The notes under the pieces are model-generated. The model was not told where the DNA came from, did not search any database, and saw only the letters and a list, made by a program, of their open reading frames with translations. Positions 42,211 to 51,532 of a stretch of 64,000 nt of DNA are shown in pieces. The stretch comes from CAVXHV01 sp963761445 (lineage in GTDB: Bacteria > Planctomycetota > Planctomycetia > Isosphaerales > Isosphaeraceae): NCBI GenBank assembly GCA_963761445.1, contig CAVXHV010000005.1, positions 4,836,001 to 4,900,000 on the forward strand, in the 5' to 3' direction. Each line of letters begins with the position of its first letter. Positions within the stretch are counted from its first letter, which is position 1. The position numbers were made by a program, and so were the translations under genes.

Positions 42211-42448
42211 AGGGAATCACCGAATAGAAAGGGGAGTTGCTTCAATTGGGGTAAGATGCAAAGCCTGCGCGGGATTGCAGCGAAACAATCATTGCGCGAT
42301 AATTTCCCCTATCATCGGACAGTCGAACGTGATTGTTGAATCCGGCGTTATCCACCGAGTCGCTACCAGTTCCCGGCAAACGCTTCGTGGCGGCGCGAGA
42401 TGTGGTGTGTTACCGTCGAACCTCCCATCCACTTGAAACCCATGGTGA
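42211..42448. promoter_or_regulatory. Divergent promoter region between NRPS operon and ABC exporter
   Basis: This 238-base non-coding stretch lies between the first gene of the NRPS operon (leftward) and the ABC ATPase gene (rightward), so it should carry both promoters. No operator palindrome or convincing promoter hexamers were identified by eye. Confidence 0.5.
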
Positions 42449-43228
42449 ATGACATCAATGACCCTGGCCATCGAAACGCACCACCTGACGAGGTTCTTCG
42501 ACAACTTCTGCGCCGTGAAGGATGTCGCGCTGGCCGTCGAGCGCGGAACGTTCTACGGGTTCTTGGGGCCCAATGGTGCGGGCAAGTCGACAACGATGAA
42601 GATGCTCACCGGCCTTCTGGCGCCTTCCGGGGGCGAGATGCGCGTCTTGGGGCGCGACATGCTCAATCCCCGCGAGGCCCTCGAGGCCAAGCGCAAGATG
42701 GGTGTGATTCCGGAAGACCTCGCCCTCTTCGACAACCTGACCGCGCGCGAGTACCTCACGTTCGTCGGCCGCATCCATCTGATCCCGCGCGAAACCATCC
42801 GCAGCCGCATCGAAGAGCTGCTCTCGCTCCTGGACCTCGAAGATGACAACAAAAAGCTCACGCTCGAATTCTCGCACGGCATGAAGAAGAAGCTCGCCTT
42901 GGCCGCGGCTCTCTTGCCCAACCCTGATCTCCTCTTCCTCGACGAGCCTTTCGAGGGCGTCGACGTTGTCACCTCGCGGGTGATTCGCGACCTCCTTGCC
43001 GGCTTTGTCAATCGCGGCTCAACGGTCTTCTTGACCTCGCATGTCCTCGAAATCGTCGAGCGGCTGTGCACGCACGTCGGCATCATTGCGAATGGCCAGT
43101 TGGTCGAGCAAGCATCGCTTGAAACCATCCGCGGCGGTGGCTCGCTTGAAGACTGCTTCCTCGAGAAAGTCGGTGCCGACCCCGACGCCACCCGCAAGCT
43201 CAACTGGCTCGAGGAGGCCGCGTCGTGA
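42449..43228 (+). CDS. ABC transporter ATP-binding protein
   Basis: A 259-residue ABC ATPase with Walker A GFLGPNGAGKST, Q-loop region, the signature LEFSHGMKKKLALAAALL (variant of LSGGQ), Walker B LLFLDEPFEGVD and H-loop LTSHVLEIVERL. It energises the permease encoded next, overlapping it by GTGA. The signature replaced by FSHGM is common in one exporter subfamily (DUF/YxlF- or ABC-2-like). Either ATG at 42449 or 42458 could be the start. Frame intact. Confidence 0.9.
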   Translation: MTSMTLAIETHHLTRFFDNFCAVKDVALAVERGTFYGFLGPNGAGKSTTMKMLTGLLAPSGGEMRVLGRDMLNPREALEAKRKMGVIPEDLALFDNLTAREYLTFVGRIHLIPRETIRSRIEELLSLLDLEDDNKKLTLEFSHGMKKKLALAAALLPNPDLLFLDEPFEGVDVVTSRVIRDLLAGFVNRGSTVFLTSHVLEIVERLCTHVGIIANGQLVEQASLETIRGGGSLEDCFLEKVGADPDATRKLNWLEEAAS

Positions 43229-45069
43229 ACTGGGAGCACTTGAAGGCGTTCGTCTGGCTGCGGTGGCGGCTGCTCTACAACCAGAATCGCCGCGCCGGCG
43301 TCTTGAACGCCGTGATCACAAGCATTGCAATCGCCGCGGCGATTCTCGGCGCGATCCCGCTCTTCATCGGCAGCTACCTGCTGGGCCTTTATGCGATCCC
43401 CAAGGCACAGCCCGCGCACCTTATGTATGCCTGGGACGCAATCCTGGGCGTCTTCCTGTTCCTCTGGATGGTCGGACTGATCACCGAGCTGCAGCGCACA
43501 GACCCGCTCTCGCTCTCGAAGTTCCTGCATCTCCCGGTTTCACCCAACGGCGCCTTCCTGATCAACTACGTGAGCTCGCTCTTGCGCTTGAGCTTGATCA
43601 TCTTCCTGCCGGTGATGCTCGCCTTCGCGCTGGCGCTCGTGGTTGTAAAGGGCGTCTCGATGCTCCTGGTTCTGCCGCTCGTGGCGGCATTCGTGCTGAT
43701 GGTCACCGCGCTGACGTATCAATTTCAGGGTTGGCTGGCTGCGCTCATGAGCAACCCTCGCCGGCGCCGAACGGTGATCATGGTAACGACGCTCACTTTC
43801 GTCCTGATCGTGCAGTTGCCGCAGTTGTTGAACTTTTTGCGGCCCTGGCGGCCGCCCGCAGATCCGTCCGTACGAATGATGAAGGAACTGGAGCAGTTAA
43901 AACACGACGCCGAGGCAAAGCGTATTGACGTAATAGAGACAAACCGGCGACAACAGGAAATCTTCGCGCGCCAGCGTGAGGGCATCGGGCGGAATATTCG
44001 CGAAAATCAGGAGCAACTCGAGCGCACGACCCGTTTCGTCAATATGGTGCTGCCCGTCGGGTGGCTGCCGCTGGGGGTCATGACCGCGGCCGAGGGAAGC
44101 GCCCTTCCGTCGCTCCTGGGGCTCCTGGGCATGACCTTGATTGGAACAGCCAGTCTTTATCGGGCCTATCGCACGACGATCGGAATGTTCCAGGGCGTAT
44201 CCACCAGCCGCAAGGGCCGCCCCGCTCCCGTCCGCAAGCTGGCGCAGGCCGCGACCGGGGCACAGCCGCGGACGGGCTTGCTCGAAATGCGTCTTCCCGG
44301 AGTTTCAGAGCCGGTCTCGGCCATCGCGCTCGCAGGCTTTCGTTCGCTCCTGCGCGCGCCCGAGGCCAAGATGATGCTGCTCAGCCCGATCATCATGAGT
44401 GTGATCTTCGGCAGCATGCTCTGGCGCTCGGGCGCCGGAATGCCCCAATGGCTCCGGCCAATCGTGGGCATGGGCGGCATGGCCTTCGTTCTCCTCGGCG
44501 TCGTGCAGATGATGTCCAATCAATTCGGCTTCGACCGCGACGGCTTTCGCGTCTTCGTATTCTCTTCGGCGCGGCGGCGCGACATCTTGATCGGCAAGAA
44601 CCTTTCGTTTGCCCCCCTGGTCCTCAGCATGAGTGTGCTCGTTCTGGTGGCGCTCCAGGTGGTGTCTCCTCTGCGCTGGGATCATTTCCTGGCGATGATC
44701 CCGCAATATGTCTCCATGTTCCTTTTATTTTGCCTGTTGATGAACTTCCTGTCGATCTATGGTCCGGTCTACGTCGCCGCCGGGTCAATCAAACCCACGA
44801 ACCCGAAGTTCACCACGATCCTGTTGCAGATGGTCACGTTCTCGTTCTTCTTTCCAATCACCCAAGGGCTCTTGCTCATTCCGCTCGGTATCGAACAGCT
44901 CCTGGAATTCACCGGCCACGGCGCGGGCCTGCCGATTTGCCTGCTGCTCACGCTCATCGAGTGTGCCCTGGTCGCCGTCGTCTATTACTTCTGTTCCGAA
45001 GGACTCGGCAACCTCTTGCAATCCCGCGAGCAGAGAATCCTGGAAATCGTGACGTCCAAGGCCACCTGA
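43225..45069 (+). CDS. ABC exporter permease, 614 residues
   Basis: The GTG start overlaps the ATPase gene's stop. The protein is a membrane protein with about 12 hydrophobic segments in two halves (LGAIPLFIGSYLLGLYA, FLFLWMVGLITEL, PLVAAFVLMVTALTYQF, TLTFVLIVQLPQLL, then from residue about 390 MMLLSPIIMSVIFGSMLWR, MAFVLLGVVQMM, LSFAPLVLSMSVLVLVALQVV). A charged coiled-coil-like stretch of about 50 residues (MKELEQLKHDAEAKRIDVIETNRRQQE, residues about 215-250) lies between the halves. The substrate is unknown. With the ATPase it forms an exporter. The NRPS operon runs the other way from the same intergenic region, but a functional link is not proven. Confidence 0.85.
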   Translation: MNWEHLKAFVWLRWRLLYNQNRRAGVLNAVITSIAIAAAILGAIPLFIGSYLLGLYAIPKAQPAHLMYAWDAILGVFLFLWMVGLITELQRTDPLSLSKFLHLPVSPNGAFLINYVSSLLRLSLIIFLPVMLAFALALVVVKGVSMLLVLPLVAAFVLMVTALTYQFQGWLAALMSNPRRRRTVIMVTTLTFVLIVQLPQLLNFLRPWRPPADPSVRMMKELEQLKHDAEAKRIDVIETNRRQQEIFARQREGIGRNIRENQEQLERTTRFVNMVLPVGWLPLGVMTAAEGSALPSLLGLLGMTLIGTASLYRAYRTTIGMFQGVSTSRKGRPAPVRKLAQAATGAQPRTGLLEMRLPGVSEPVSAIALAGFRSLLRAPEAKMMLLSPIIMSVIFGSMLWRSGAGMPQWLRPIVGMGGMAFVLLGVVQMMSNQFGFDRDGFRVFVFSSARRRDILIGKNLSFAPLVLSMSVLVLVALQVVSPLRWDHFLAMIPQYVSMFLLFCLLMNFLSIYGPVYVAAGSIKPTNPKFTTILLQMVTFSFFFPITQGLLLIPLGIEQLLEFTGHGAGLPICLLLTLIECALVAVVYYFCSEGLGNLLQSREQRILEIVTSKAT

Positions 45070-45109
45070 GCGAACCACCGCGAACCCTTGACTTGACCAC
45101 CGCAGCCAG

Positions 45110-45131
45110 GTAGGGTCCGCTATTGCGGACC
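45110..45131. repeat. Dispersed palindrome GGTCCGC-YATT-GCGGACC, copy 3
   Basis: Same core as at 31723, located between the permease gene and the first of the three tandem paralogues. Confidence 0.9.
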
Positions 45132-45152
45132 ATCCGCTAACGAGGCAATTTC

Positions 45153-45911
45153 ATGATGCCATACCGCACCATCCTTCTCGTGACGACAATCTCATTCGCA
45201 GGACTCGGCCCAGCCCGAGCCGACGACAGCGAGGCGAAGGCCATCCTCGACAAAGCTATCAAGGCTATGGGCGGCGAGGAGAAGCTCACGAAAGCCGGCG
45301 TGCATTCGTGGAAATACAAGGGCAAACGGCACGCCGGCGCCGACCAGCCCGAACGGGAGTGCGAGGTGACGGCAAACGGCCTCGATCACTTTCGCCGCGA
45401 GTTCAATCGCCGCGAGCTCAAATTGCCCCAGCTCAGCCTCATCGTGGTCATCGCCGGCGACAAAGGCTGGCAAAAAAACAGCAAGGGATTGACCGAGCTC
45501 GACGCGGCCGCGCTGGCCAGCCACAAGCAAGCATTCTACCTGCAAGTCATCCCGATCACCCTGATGCCACTGAGGGAAAAGGGCTTCAAGCTGGAAGCCG
45601 CCGGCGAGGAAAAGGTGGGCGATAAACCGGCCGTGATTCTCAAAGTCACGGCGCCCGACGGCAAGGTTTTGACGCTCTCTTTCGACAAGGAAAGCGGCCT
45701 CCCCGTCAAGGAGGTCGCCACGATGACCAGCCTCGCCGGACGGGAAAACTCGATTGAATCGACCTTCCTCGACTACAAGGACATGGGCGGGATCAAGAAG
45801 GCGACCAGGATCGAGGTGAAATTCAACGGCGAGCCGTCTTTGGATATGGAGGTCACCGAGTTCAAGGTCCTGGATAAGGTGGACCCCGAGACCTTCGCCG
45901 AGCCGAAGTGA
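45153..45911 (+). CDS. Secreted LolA-like protein, paralogue 1
   Basis: A signal peptide (TILLVTTISFAGLGPARADD) precedes a 230-residue domain of beta-strand type resembling the outer-membrane lipoprotein-sorting (LolA/LolB-like) fold: KAIKAMGGEEKLTKAG at the start, GEEKVGDKPAVILKVTAPDGKVLTLSFDKESGLPVKEVATM in the middle and TFLDYKDMGGIKKATRIEVKFNGEP near the end. The family is widespread in planctomycete genomes; its function is unknown. The frame is intact. A palindromic repeat lies immediately upstream. Confidence 0.8.
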   Translation: MMPYRTILLVTTISFAGLGPARADDSEAKAILDKAIKAMGGEEKLTKAGVHSWKYKGKRHAGADQPERECEVTANGLDHFRREFNRRELKLPQLSLIVVIAGDKGWQKNSKGLTELDAAALASHKQAFYLQVIPITLMPLREKGFKLEAAGEEKVGDKPAVILKVTAPDGKVLTLSFDKESGLPVKEVATMTSLAGRENSIESTFLDYKDMGGIKKATRIEVKFNGEPSLDMEVTEFKVLDKVDPETFAEPK

Positions 45912-45925
45912 ACCGGCGAGTACAT

Positions 45926-46031
45926 GTAGGGTCCGCTATTGCGGACCGTCCGCTGGAGCGGTCACTCGCCAGTACGCTTTTCCTCTTGGTAGCAAGCGGT
46001 TCATCTTACAGTTACAAACCGAGGTGATTCC
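45926..46031 (+). promoter_or_regulatory. 106-bp leader duplicated before paralogues 2 and 3
   Basis: The 106 bases before the start codon (palindrome GGTCCGC-TATT-GCGGACC, then gtccgctggagcggtcac...accgaggtgattcc) recur before paralogue 3 at 46993-47098 with four differences that I count. The ribosome-binding site gaggtg is part of the conserved block, which therefore carries the leader with the duplicated gene. Confidence 0.85.
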
Positions 46032-46775
46032 ATGAAGCGGCACACCACCATCCTGCTCGTGACAGCCCTCTCATTCGCAGCACTCGGCCCAGCCCGAGCC
46101 GACGACCAGGACGTGAAGTCCATTCTCGACAAAGCCATCCAGGCTTTAGGCGGCGAAGAGAAGCTCACCAAGGCCGCCGCGCACTCCTGGAAAGCCAACG
46201 TCAAACTGCACTTCGGCGGCGGGGAGCGCGACGTAGAGAGCCACGTCACGGCGAGCGGCCTCGACCATTTTCGCCGCGAGGTCAACTTACCTCAGTTCAC
46301 CGGCATCCTGGTCATCGACGGCGAAAAAGGCTGGCGAAAGCGCGGAGACGGAACCACCGAGCTTGACGCTGGCAGCCTTGCAAACGAGAAACGAAGCGCC
46401 TACCTGCAACTCATCCCGGTCACCCTCATGCCTCTGAAGGACAAAGGCTTCAAGTTAGAGGCAGCCGGCGCGGAAAAGGTCGGCGACAAACCGGCCGTCG
46501 TCCTCAAAGTCACGGCGCCCGACGGCAAAGATTTCACACTCTTTTTCGACAAGGAAAGCGGCCTCCCGGTCAAGGAGGTCGCCACGATGACCGGCCCCGC
46601 CGGACGGGAATTCTCCGTGGAATCGACCTTCCTCGACTACAAGGACATGGGCGGAATCAAGAAGGCGACCAAGATCGAGGTGAAAAGCAACGGCGAGCCG
46701 TCTTCGGATATGTAGATCACCGAGTTCAAGGTCCTGGATAAGGTCGAGGCCGACACGTTCGCCGAGCCGAAGTGA
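46032..46775 (+). CDS. Secreted LolA-like protein, paralogue 2 (in-frame TAG)
   Basis: The protein matches paralogue 1 through most of its length (KAIQALGGEEKLTKAAAHSW, GAEKVGDKPAVVLKVTAPDGKDFTLFFDKESGLPVKEVATM). A TAG at 46713-46715 replaces the conserved Glu codon of DMEVTEFKV; the same frame then continues with ITEFKVLDKVEADTFAEPK to a stop at 46773. As read, the product lacks about 20 C-terminal residues. This may be a real nonsense mutation in a redundant copy, or a sequence error. Confidence 0.8.
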
Positions 46776-46908
46776 ACCGGCAAGTGGCCCGATTCAGACA
46801 GGCACGCGCAAAACCTCCGGTGAATGTTCCCGAACAGCGTCACGCGGCTTCGGCGTGGAAGCGTGACGCAGTAGCCGTTGGACCGTCGCCCGAGGCAATT
46901 CATAACAT

Positions 46909-46930
46909 GTAGGGTCCGCCATTGCGGACC
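46909..46930. repeat. Dispersed palindrome GGTCCGC-YATT-GCGGACC, copy 5
   Basis: Same core as at 31723; lies between paralogues 2 and 3. Copy 4 is at 45926-45947 inside the duplicated leader. Confidence 0.9.
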
Positions 46931-46992
46931 GTCCGTCGAATCGGGTGGTGGCGTCAGAGCGTTGGACCTTCGCGCCCGGCGATTCACAACGT

Positions 46993-47098
46993 GTAGGTTC
47001 CGCTATTGCGGACCGTCCGCTGGAGCGGTCACTCGCCAGTACGCTTTTCCTCTTTGTGGCAAGCGGTTCAACTTACAGTTACAAACCGAGGTGATTCC
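46993..47098 (+). promoter_or_regulatory. Duplicated leader with palindrome copy 6
   Basis: Near-identical to the 106 bases at 45926-46031, directly preceding the ATG of paralogue 3. The palindrome here has one base changed (GGTTCCGC), so its stem is weakened. Confidence 0.85.
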
Positions 47099-47842
47099 AT
47101 GAAGCGACACTCCACCATACTTCTCGTGTCGACAATCTCATTCGCAGGACTCGGCCCAGCCCGAGCCGACGAGCCGGACGCGAAGGCCATTCTCGACAAG
47201 GCCATCAAGGCGCTCGGAGGCGAGGCGAGGCTAGCGAAAGCCACCAGGCATTCCTGGCACACCAGGGCGAAAATGCACTCGCGCGGCCAAGAGGGTCACT
47301 TCGAGAGCCAGGTAACGGCAAGCGGCCTCGATCACCTCCGCCACGAGTCTACCTTCCCTCAGTTCACCGCACTCCTCGTGATCGACGGCGAAAAAGGCTG
47401 GCGGAAGTTCAGGAACGGAACGACCGAGCTCAACGCGGTAGCCCTCGCGATCGAGAAACGCAACGCCTACCTGCAGCTTATCCCGATTACGCTCCTGCCG
47501 CTGAAGGAAAAAGGCTTCAAGCTAGAAGCAGGCGGCGAGGAAAATGTCGCCGGCAAACCTGCTGTTATCCTCAGAGTCACCGCCCCCGATAGTAAGGACT
47601 TCACTCTCTCTTTCGATAAAGACAGCGGTCTCCCCGTCAAGCAGGTCGCTGTAATCACCGCCCCAGCCGGCCCGGAATTCACCAGAGAAACGACCTTCTT
47701 TGACTACAAGGACATGGGCGGCATCAAGAAGGCGACCAAAATCAAGGAAAAACGCAGCGACGGGCTGTCTACCGAGATGGAAATCACCGAGTTCAAGATC
47801 CTGGATAAGGTAGAGCCTGATAGATTCGCAAAGCCCAAATGA
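47099..47842 (+). CDS. Secreted LolA-like protein, paralogue 3
   Basis: The ATG at 47099 (gaggtg upstream) gives a signal peptide (TILLVSTISFAGLGPARADE) and the same domain as its two neighbours (KAIKALGGEARLAKATRHSW, SKDFTLSFDKDSGLPVKQVAVITAP, ITEFKILDKVEPDRFAKPK). It is somewhat more diverged from copies 1 and 2 than they are from each other, apart from its leader, which is nearly identical to that of copy 2. The frame is intact. Function unknown. Confidence 0.8.
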   Translation: MKRHSTILLVSTISFAGLGPARADEPDAKAILDKAIKALGGEARLAKATRHSWHTRAKMHSRGQEGHFESQVTASGLDHLRHESTFPQFTALLVIDGEKGWRKFRNGTTELNAVALAIEKRNAYLQLIPITLLPLKEKGFKLEAGGEENVAGKPAVILRVTAPDSKDFTLSFDKDSGLPVKQVAVITAPAGPEFTRETTFFDYKDMGGIKKATKIKEKRSDGLSTEMEITEFKILDKVEPDRFAKPK

Positions 47843-47986
47843 AAGCCACGATAGCTACCGAACGCGGCGGGGCCTCAAGGTTGGGCGTGGGTCTCCGACC
47901 CGCGCCGCGACCGGATGTCTCCGAGACGCGCGGCACGGCGCAGAGATCTTACGGAAGAAGACTCTCAGGCGCGGTGGAAAATCAGT

Positions 47987-49470
47987 TCACTTCTTGATCA
48001 AAAACCGGTCGACCTCATCCCCCTCGGCCGTGACTTGGCGGACGGTGAGCGCCCTGCCTTCCACATCGACCACGGTAAGCGAGTGCACCTTGGATATGTG
48101 CTTGTAAGTGAATTCCTGCCACGACGCAGGGTCGTCCTGCTGCTCAGGATTATAAAGACGCTGGCCCCCTGCGCCGGTGACAATGTAGATGACGCCTTCG
48201 GGCGTGGTGTCGGTCTGTCCGTCGAATTTCTTGTCGAGCGTGAGCTTGCCGTCAACATGCCGCTTCTTTGACGTGCTTCCCTCCTTCCGGACAGGCGGCG
48301 CCGCTTGAGCATCCTTGTCGGGCATGAACCGCAGCGGGTACGACCGCTGGTAGTTGTGGACGTGTCCGTTGAACACGATGTCGACATGGCCCGCCTCGAA
48401 AACGGTGCGAGAATCCGCATGTACTGCTCGTCGAAGTGAGATTTCGATGAATTGAAGCCGGGCTGATGAAAGCTGACAAAGCGCCAGCCCGCTCCCGCGG
48501 CGGCCGCCAGATCGGCGGCGACCCAGTCCCTTAGCTCGCGGTTCGTCCAGTCGACGGTGGCATTCGCGTCGAGAACCGTCCAGTGTCCGTTGCCATAATC
48601 CACCGAGAAATTAGCCATTCTTGGGAACGCTCCGCCGGCTGCGTCTCGGAACGCTTTCACTTTCTCGTCCGGTCCCAGCAAGGCCGCAGTGATCGGGCCA
48701 CCGATCTCACCCATCGGGCCATTCAGCGGCTGGAGCCAGTAATAGAAGTAGGCGAGCCCGCCCGGGTCTTTGCCCAAATCGCGGGAAGCGATGTCGTGAT
48801 TGCCGGGGGCGGCCAGAAAGAGCGTCGAACGCAATAGGGGCGCGCCCTTTTCAGGGGCAGCTTCCTGGGCATTGTAGATCGGCCAGAACTTGGTGCGGTA
48901 CTCGGAAACCAGCCCGCGTCCGTAGACGATGTCCCCCGTGATCATCACGAAGTCAGGATTGGCCCGGAAGGTGCGAAAAGCAATCGCCCGCTCGGCGGGA
49001 GTATCCGCCCCGCAATCGCCGAAGACCACAAACCGGTAGGGCTGATTGGCGGCTTTGGGCGCGCGGGCGTCGGACTCGAACACGACTTTTCCATCGTGGC
49101 TCACGCGGTACGCGAAGATCTGGCCCGGCTCCAGTCCGGCCAGAGCCGCGTGATAGATGCGATGCGGCTCAATTCCGGCAACCGCGACGCGTGTAAACGA
49201 TGGTGCCGGACCCGCTTGCCACCGCCGCCCGCTCCCCGGCCGGTACTCGATTGTCCAGGCGGCCCCGGTATCGTGTGTCTGCCACACGAGCACGATCTGG
49301 CCCGCGGCTTGTACGTGGCCAGCCTGCAGGTAAGGCTTGACGAGGAATGGACTCGTACCGGCTTCCGGCTCGGCCTTGGCCGAGTTGTTGCTCGCGTCCT
49401 GCGAAAGCGCATCCGTCACACCGATCCCGAACACGCACAAGGCGGTAAGCACGCTGCGCATGAAATTCAT
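47987..49470 (-). CDS. Secreted metallophosphoesterase, purple acid phosphatase-like (one frame change)
   Basis: A signal peptide is followed by an N-terminal fibronectin-like domain (VKPYLQAGHVQAAGQIVLVWQTHDTG ... GLEPGQIFAYRVSHDGKVVF) and a calcineurin-like phosphoesterase domain with FVVFGDCGADTP, MITGDIVYGRG, LAAPGNHDIASRD, FVSFHQPGFNSS and VFNGHVHNYQRSYPL: the GDxx, GDxxY, GNH(D/E) and GHxH metal-binding blocks of this superfamily. The frame changes near 48395, just before the GHVHNYQR block, which is complete on the other frame. About 495 residues. Likely hydrolyses phosphate esters outside the cytoplasm. Confidence 0.87.
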
Positions 49471-49516
49471 CTGGCAACCCGTTCCTCAAAACGTGATGAA
49501 ACGCATCTGTCTCTCG

Positions 49517-50340
49517 TCACCGCGAGACTGCCGGCCTGGGCGTTGCGTCGCCGGGAGTCATCCCCATCGACCATTGCACCATTTCGAGCCACATCTTCTG
49601 AATCTCGGGTCGATCCCAGACTTCCTGGGTGTGGCCCAGGCCGTTGTAGAGCACGCGCCCCTTGCCGTAATTGCGCGCCCAGATGACCGGGAAATCTCGG
49701 CTGTCGCGACGCACGCCCTTCTTCGACAGGTCAAGCTTGCCGGCGTCGAGCGAGAGGAGCACACGTACGTTCTCCCGCGAGAAATCCTTGATCTGGTAGA
49801 TTTCGTCCGTCAAGGTGAAGTGCCCGGGCAAATGGCTCATGCCGGGGAAACTGGAATCTTCGACCACCAAGGGCTTTCGAAAATGCCCCAGGGATGGCCG
49901 TCGTAGTAACCGCCGATCATCTTCCCGTATTCAGGCCACGACACAAACGTGATCGTCGCGCTATGGATGCCGATGAAACCCTTGCCGTCGCGCTCGATGA
50001 ATGCCAGCAGGTCTGCCTTCTGCGATTCGTCCATATCCAGATTGCCGTCCGTGAAGAACACAACGGCGTCGAACGCATCGAGATTCTTTGCTCCATACTT
50101 GAGCGGTTTCTTGGTGATCGCCGTGCAGTCGGTCCGGAATACCGTATCCCACTTCTTCGATTTGCGCCCGAGATTGTACAGCGTCACCATCGCCGTGGAG
50201 ATCGACTCATGCTGATACCCCTTGCTCTGGCCAACCACCAGCAGCGAGCGCTTCTTCTCCTGCGCGGTGGCGCTCGTGGCAAGCACCATGCTCAATACGA
50301 TCGCTATGGTGCAGGGCTTCCTCGTCATCATGCACTCCAT
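49517..50340 (-). CDS. ThuA-like domain protein (one frame change)
   Basis: A signal peptide (IAIVLSMVLATSATA) leads to a ThuA-like domain (PF06283): LLVVGQSKGYQHESIS, AKNLDAFDAVVFFTDGNLD, GKGFIGIHSATITFVSWPEYGKMIGGYYDGHPW. After a frame change near 49855 the sequence continues with VVEDSSFPGMSHLPGHFTLTDEIYQIKDFS and ARNYGKGRVLYNGLGHTQEVWD. All conserved blocks of the glutamine amidotransferase-like fold are present. ThuA-like proteins are abundant in planctomycetes and are linked to sugar metabolism; no activity can be assigned. Starts at 50340 or 50328. The metallophosphoesterase gene follows on the same strand. Confidence 0.85.
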
Positions 50341-50533
50341 GTTCGCGCGCCTTTTGTGATGCGAGCCGTTTGAGCCGACCTGGATATTGTTGACTGGCGG
50401 TACAATCTGTGCCAGGTCCGACCGCGCCGTCTTGCGCAAATCGCCCGCCGTTATTGACAGACATCTCGCAGCATGCCTATGAACAACGGAACCGGTGATT
50501 CCCCGATGGGCCGCAGAAGCTGGAGGCACGCGC

Positions 50534-51469
50534 ATGCTTCACAAGGTTGGCGGGCAACGTCGAATACGCACCCTCTGGCGATCGGCGATCGTGCTGGCAG
50601 TGCTTGCCGCCCCGAGCGCGGCTCGAGCCCAGGAGCCGCGCTATCAGATGATCCACGACGGCAGGCATTGGACCTGGTATGCTCGCCAGGACCAGTTCAG
50701 AATGCACAGGGCCGACATCGCGGCCCTGTATGAATACGCCGACAAGGCGTTCGATAAACTCTGCGACTCCTGGGGCATGAAGCCTTCCAGGGAGAAATAC
50801 ACGCTCCTGGTCATGGCACGGCCCGGCGGCGGCTTCGCAGCCGGCGATATCAGCGAAGTGCGGGCGATCACCCACAAGGAAAGCCCCGGCATCGGCTGTG
50901 CCTACGACGCTTTCTCCGGCTCGGCAAATGGCATCAAAGCCTACTGGGCCCATATCTTGATCACGCACGAGATGGTGAATCTCTTTACAGGCCAGGTGGT
51001 CAGCGGTGGATGGCCCGTCGACTGGTGGGCCAATCACCGAAGCCCCTTCCCGCTCATGACCGCCGTCGAAATCGAGTATGCGCTCGTGCCGCAAATGGCG
51101 GTGTTCCATGATCGGCAGGGACGCGAGGACCCGCTGGTCGTGATGTTCCGGCAGCTCAAGGATCAGTTCGGCTGGGCAATGTTCCGCAAGGCCTTCCGTA
51201 CGGCGATCGACGACGGGATCCATTGGGACTCACTCGGTCCCAATCCGGGAGCGCTGCGCACGGCCTACGTTGCCGCATATCTTCAGATCGGTGCGCCTGA
51301 AGACATCGACCACATCCTCGCGCCGCTGGTCCCCGGCTATGACGCCCGCGCCGTGAAGGACATTCTCAGAGCTCACGCGGTCTGGTCGGCCTTGCCTCCG
51401 GAGTCTCCCAGGCGGAAGGCGCTCAAGGCTTCATTCCTCAAAGGGGAATTTAAGGCCGTGCTCGAGTAG
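50534..51469 (+). CDS. Secreted protein with HEMVN motif, unknown function
   Basis: From the ATG at 50534 (GGAGG at about -10) a signal peptide is followed by a helical domain. The segment ILITHEMVNLFTGQVVSGGWPVDWWANH resembles the zinc site of gluzincin-type metallopeptidases, where HExxH would be expected; here the second His is Asn. Later PFPLMTAVEIEYALVPQMAVF could hold the third ligand region. The match is to general architecture only, so the activity is uncertain and could be lost. It may be a wall-binding or peptidase-like protein. About 311 residues, frame intact. Divergent from the ThuA-like gene. Confidence 0.6.
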   Translation: MLHKVGGQRRIRTLWRSAIVLAVLAAPSAARAQEPRYQMIHDGRHWTWYARQDQFRMHRADIAALYEYADKAFDKLCDSWGMKPSREKYTLLVMARPGGGFAAGDISEVRAITHKESPGIGCAYDAFSGSANGIKAYWAHILITHEMVNLFTGQVVSGGWPVDWWANHRSPFPLMTAVEIEYALVPQMAVFHDRQGREDPLVVMFRQLKDQFGWAMFRKAFRTAIDDGIHWDSLGPNPGALRTAYVAAYLQIGAPEDIDHILAPLVPGYDARAVKDILRAHAVWSALPPESPRRKALKASFLKGEFKAVLE

Positions 51470-51532
51470 ACGAGCGGGTGCGAATCTCTTCGTCGCGCAA
51501 TGGATCTGAGCAATCGTCGCCGTTCGCGCCGC

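Noticed and set aside
42449..45069. ABC exporter considered as part of the NRPS operon
   Set aside because: It runs in the opposite direction from the same intergenic region, so it is not cotranscribed; only a possible functional link is noted.
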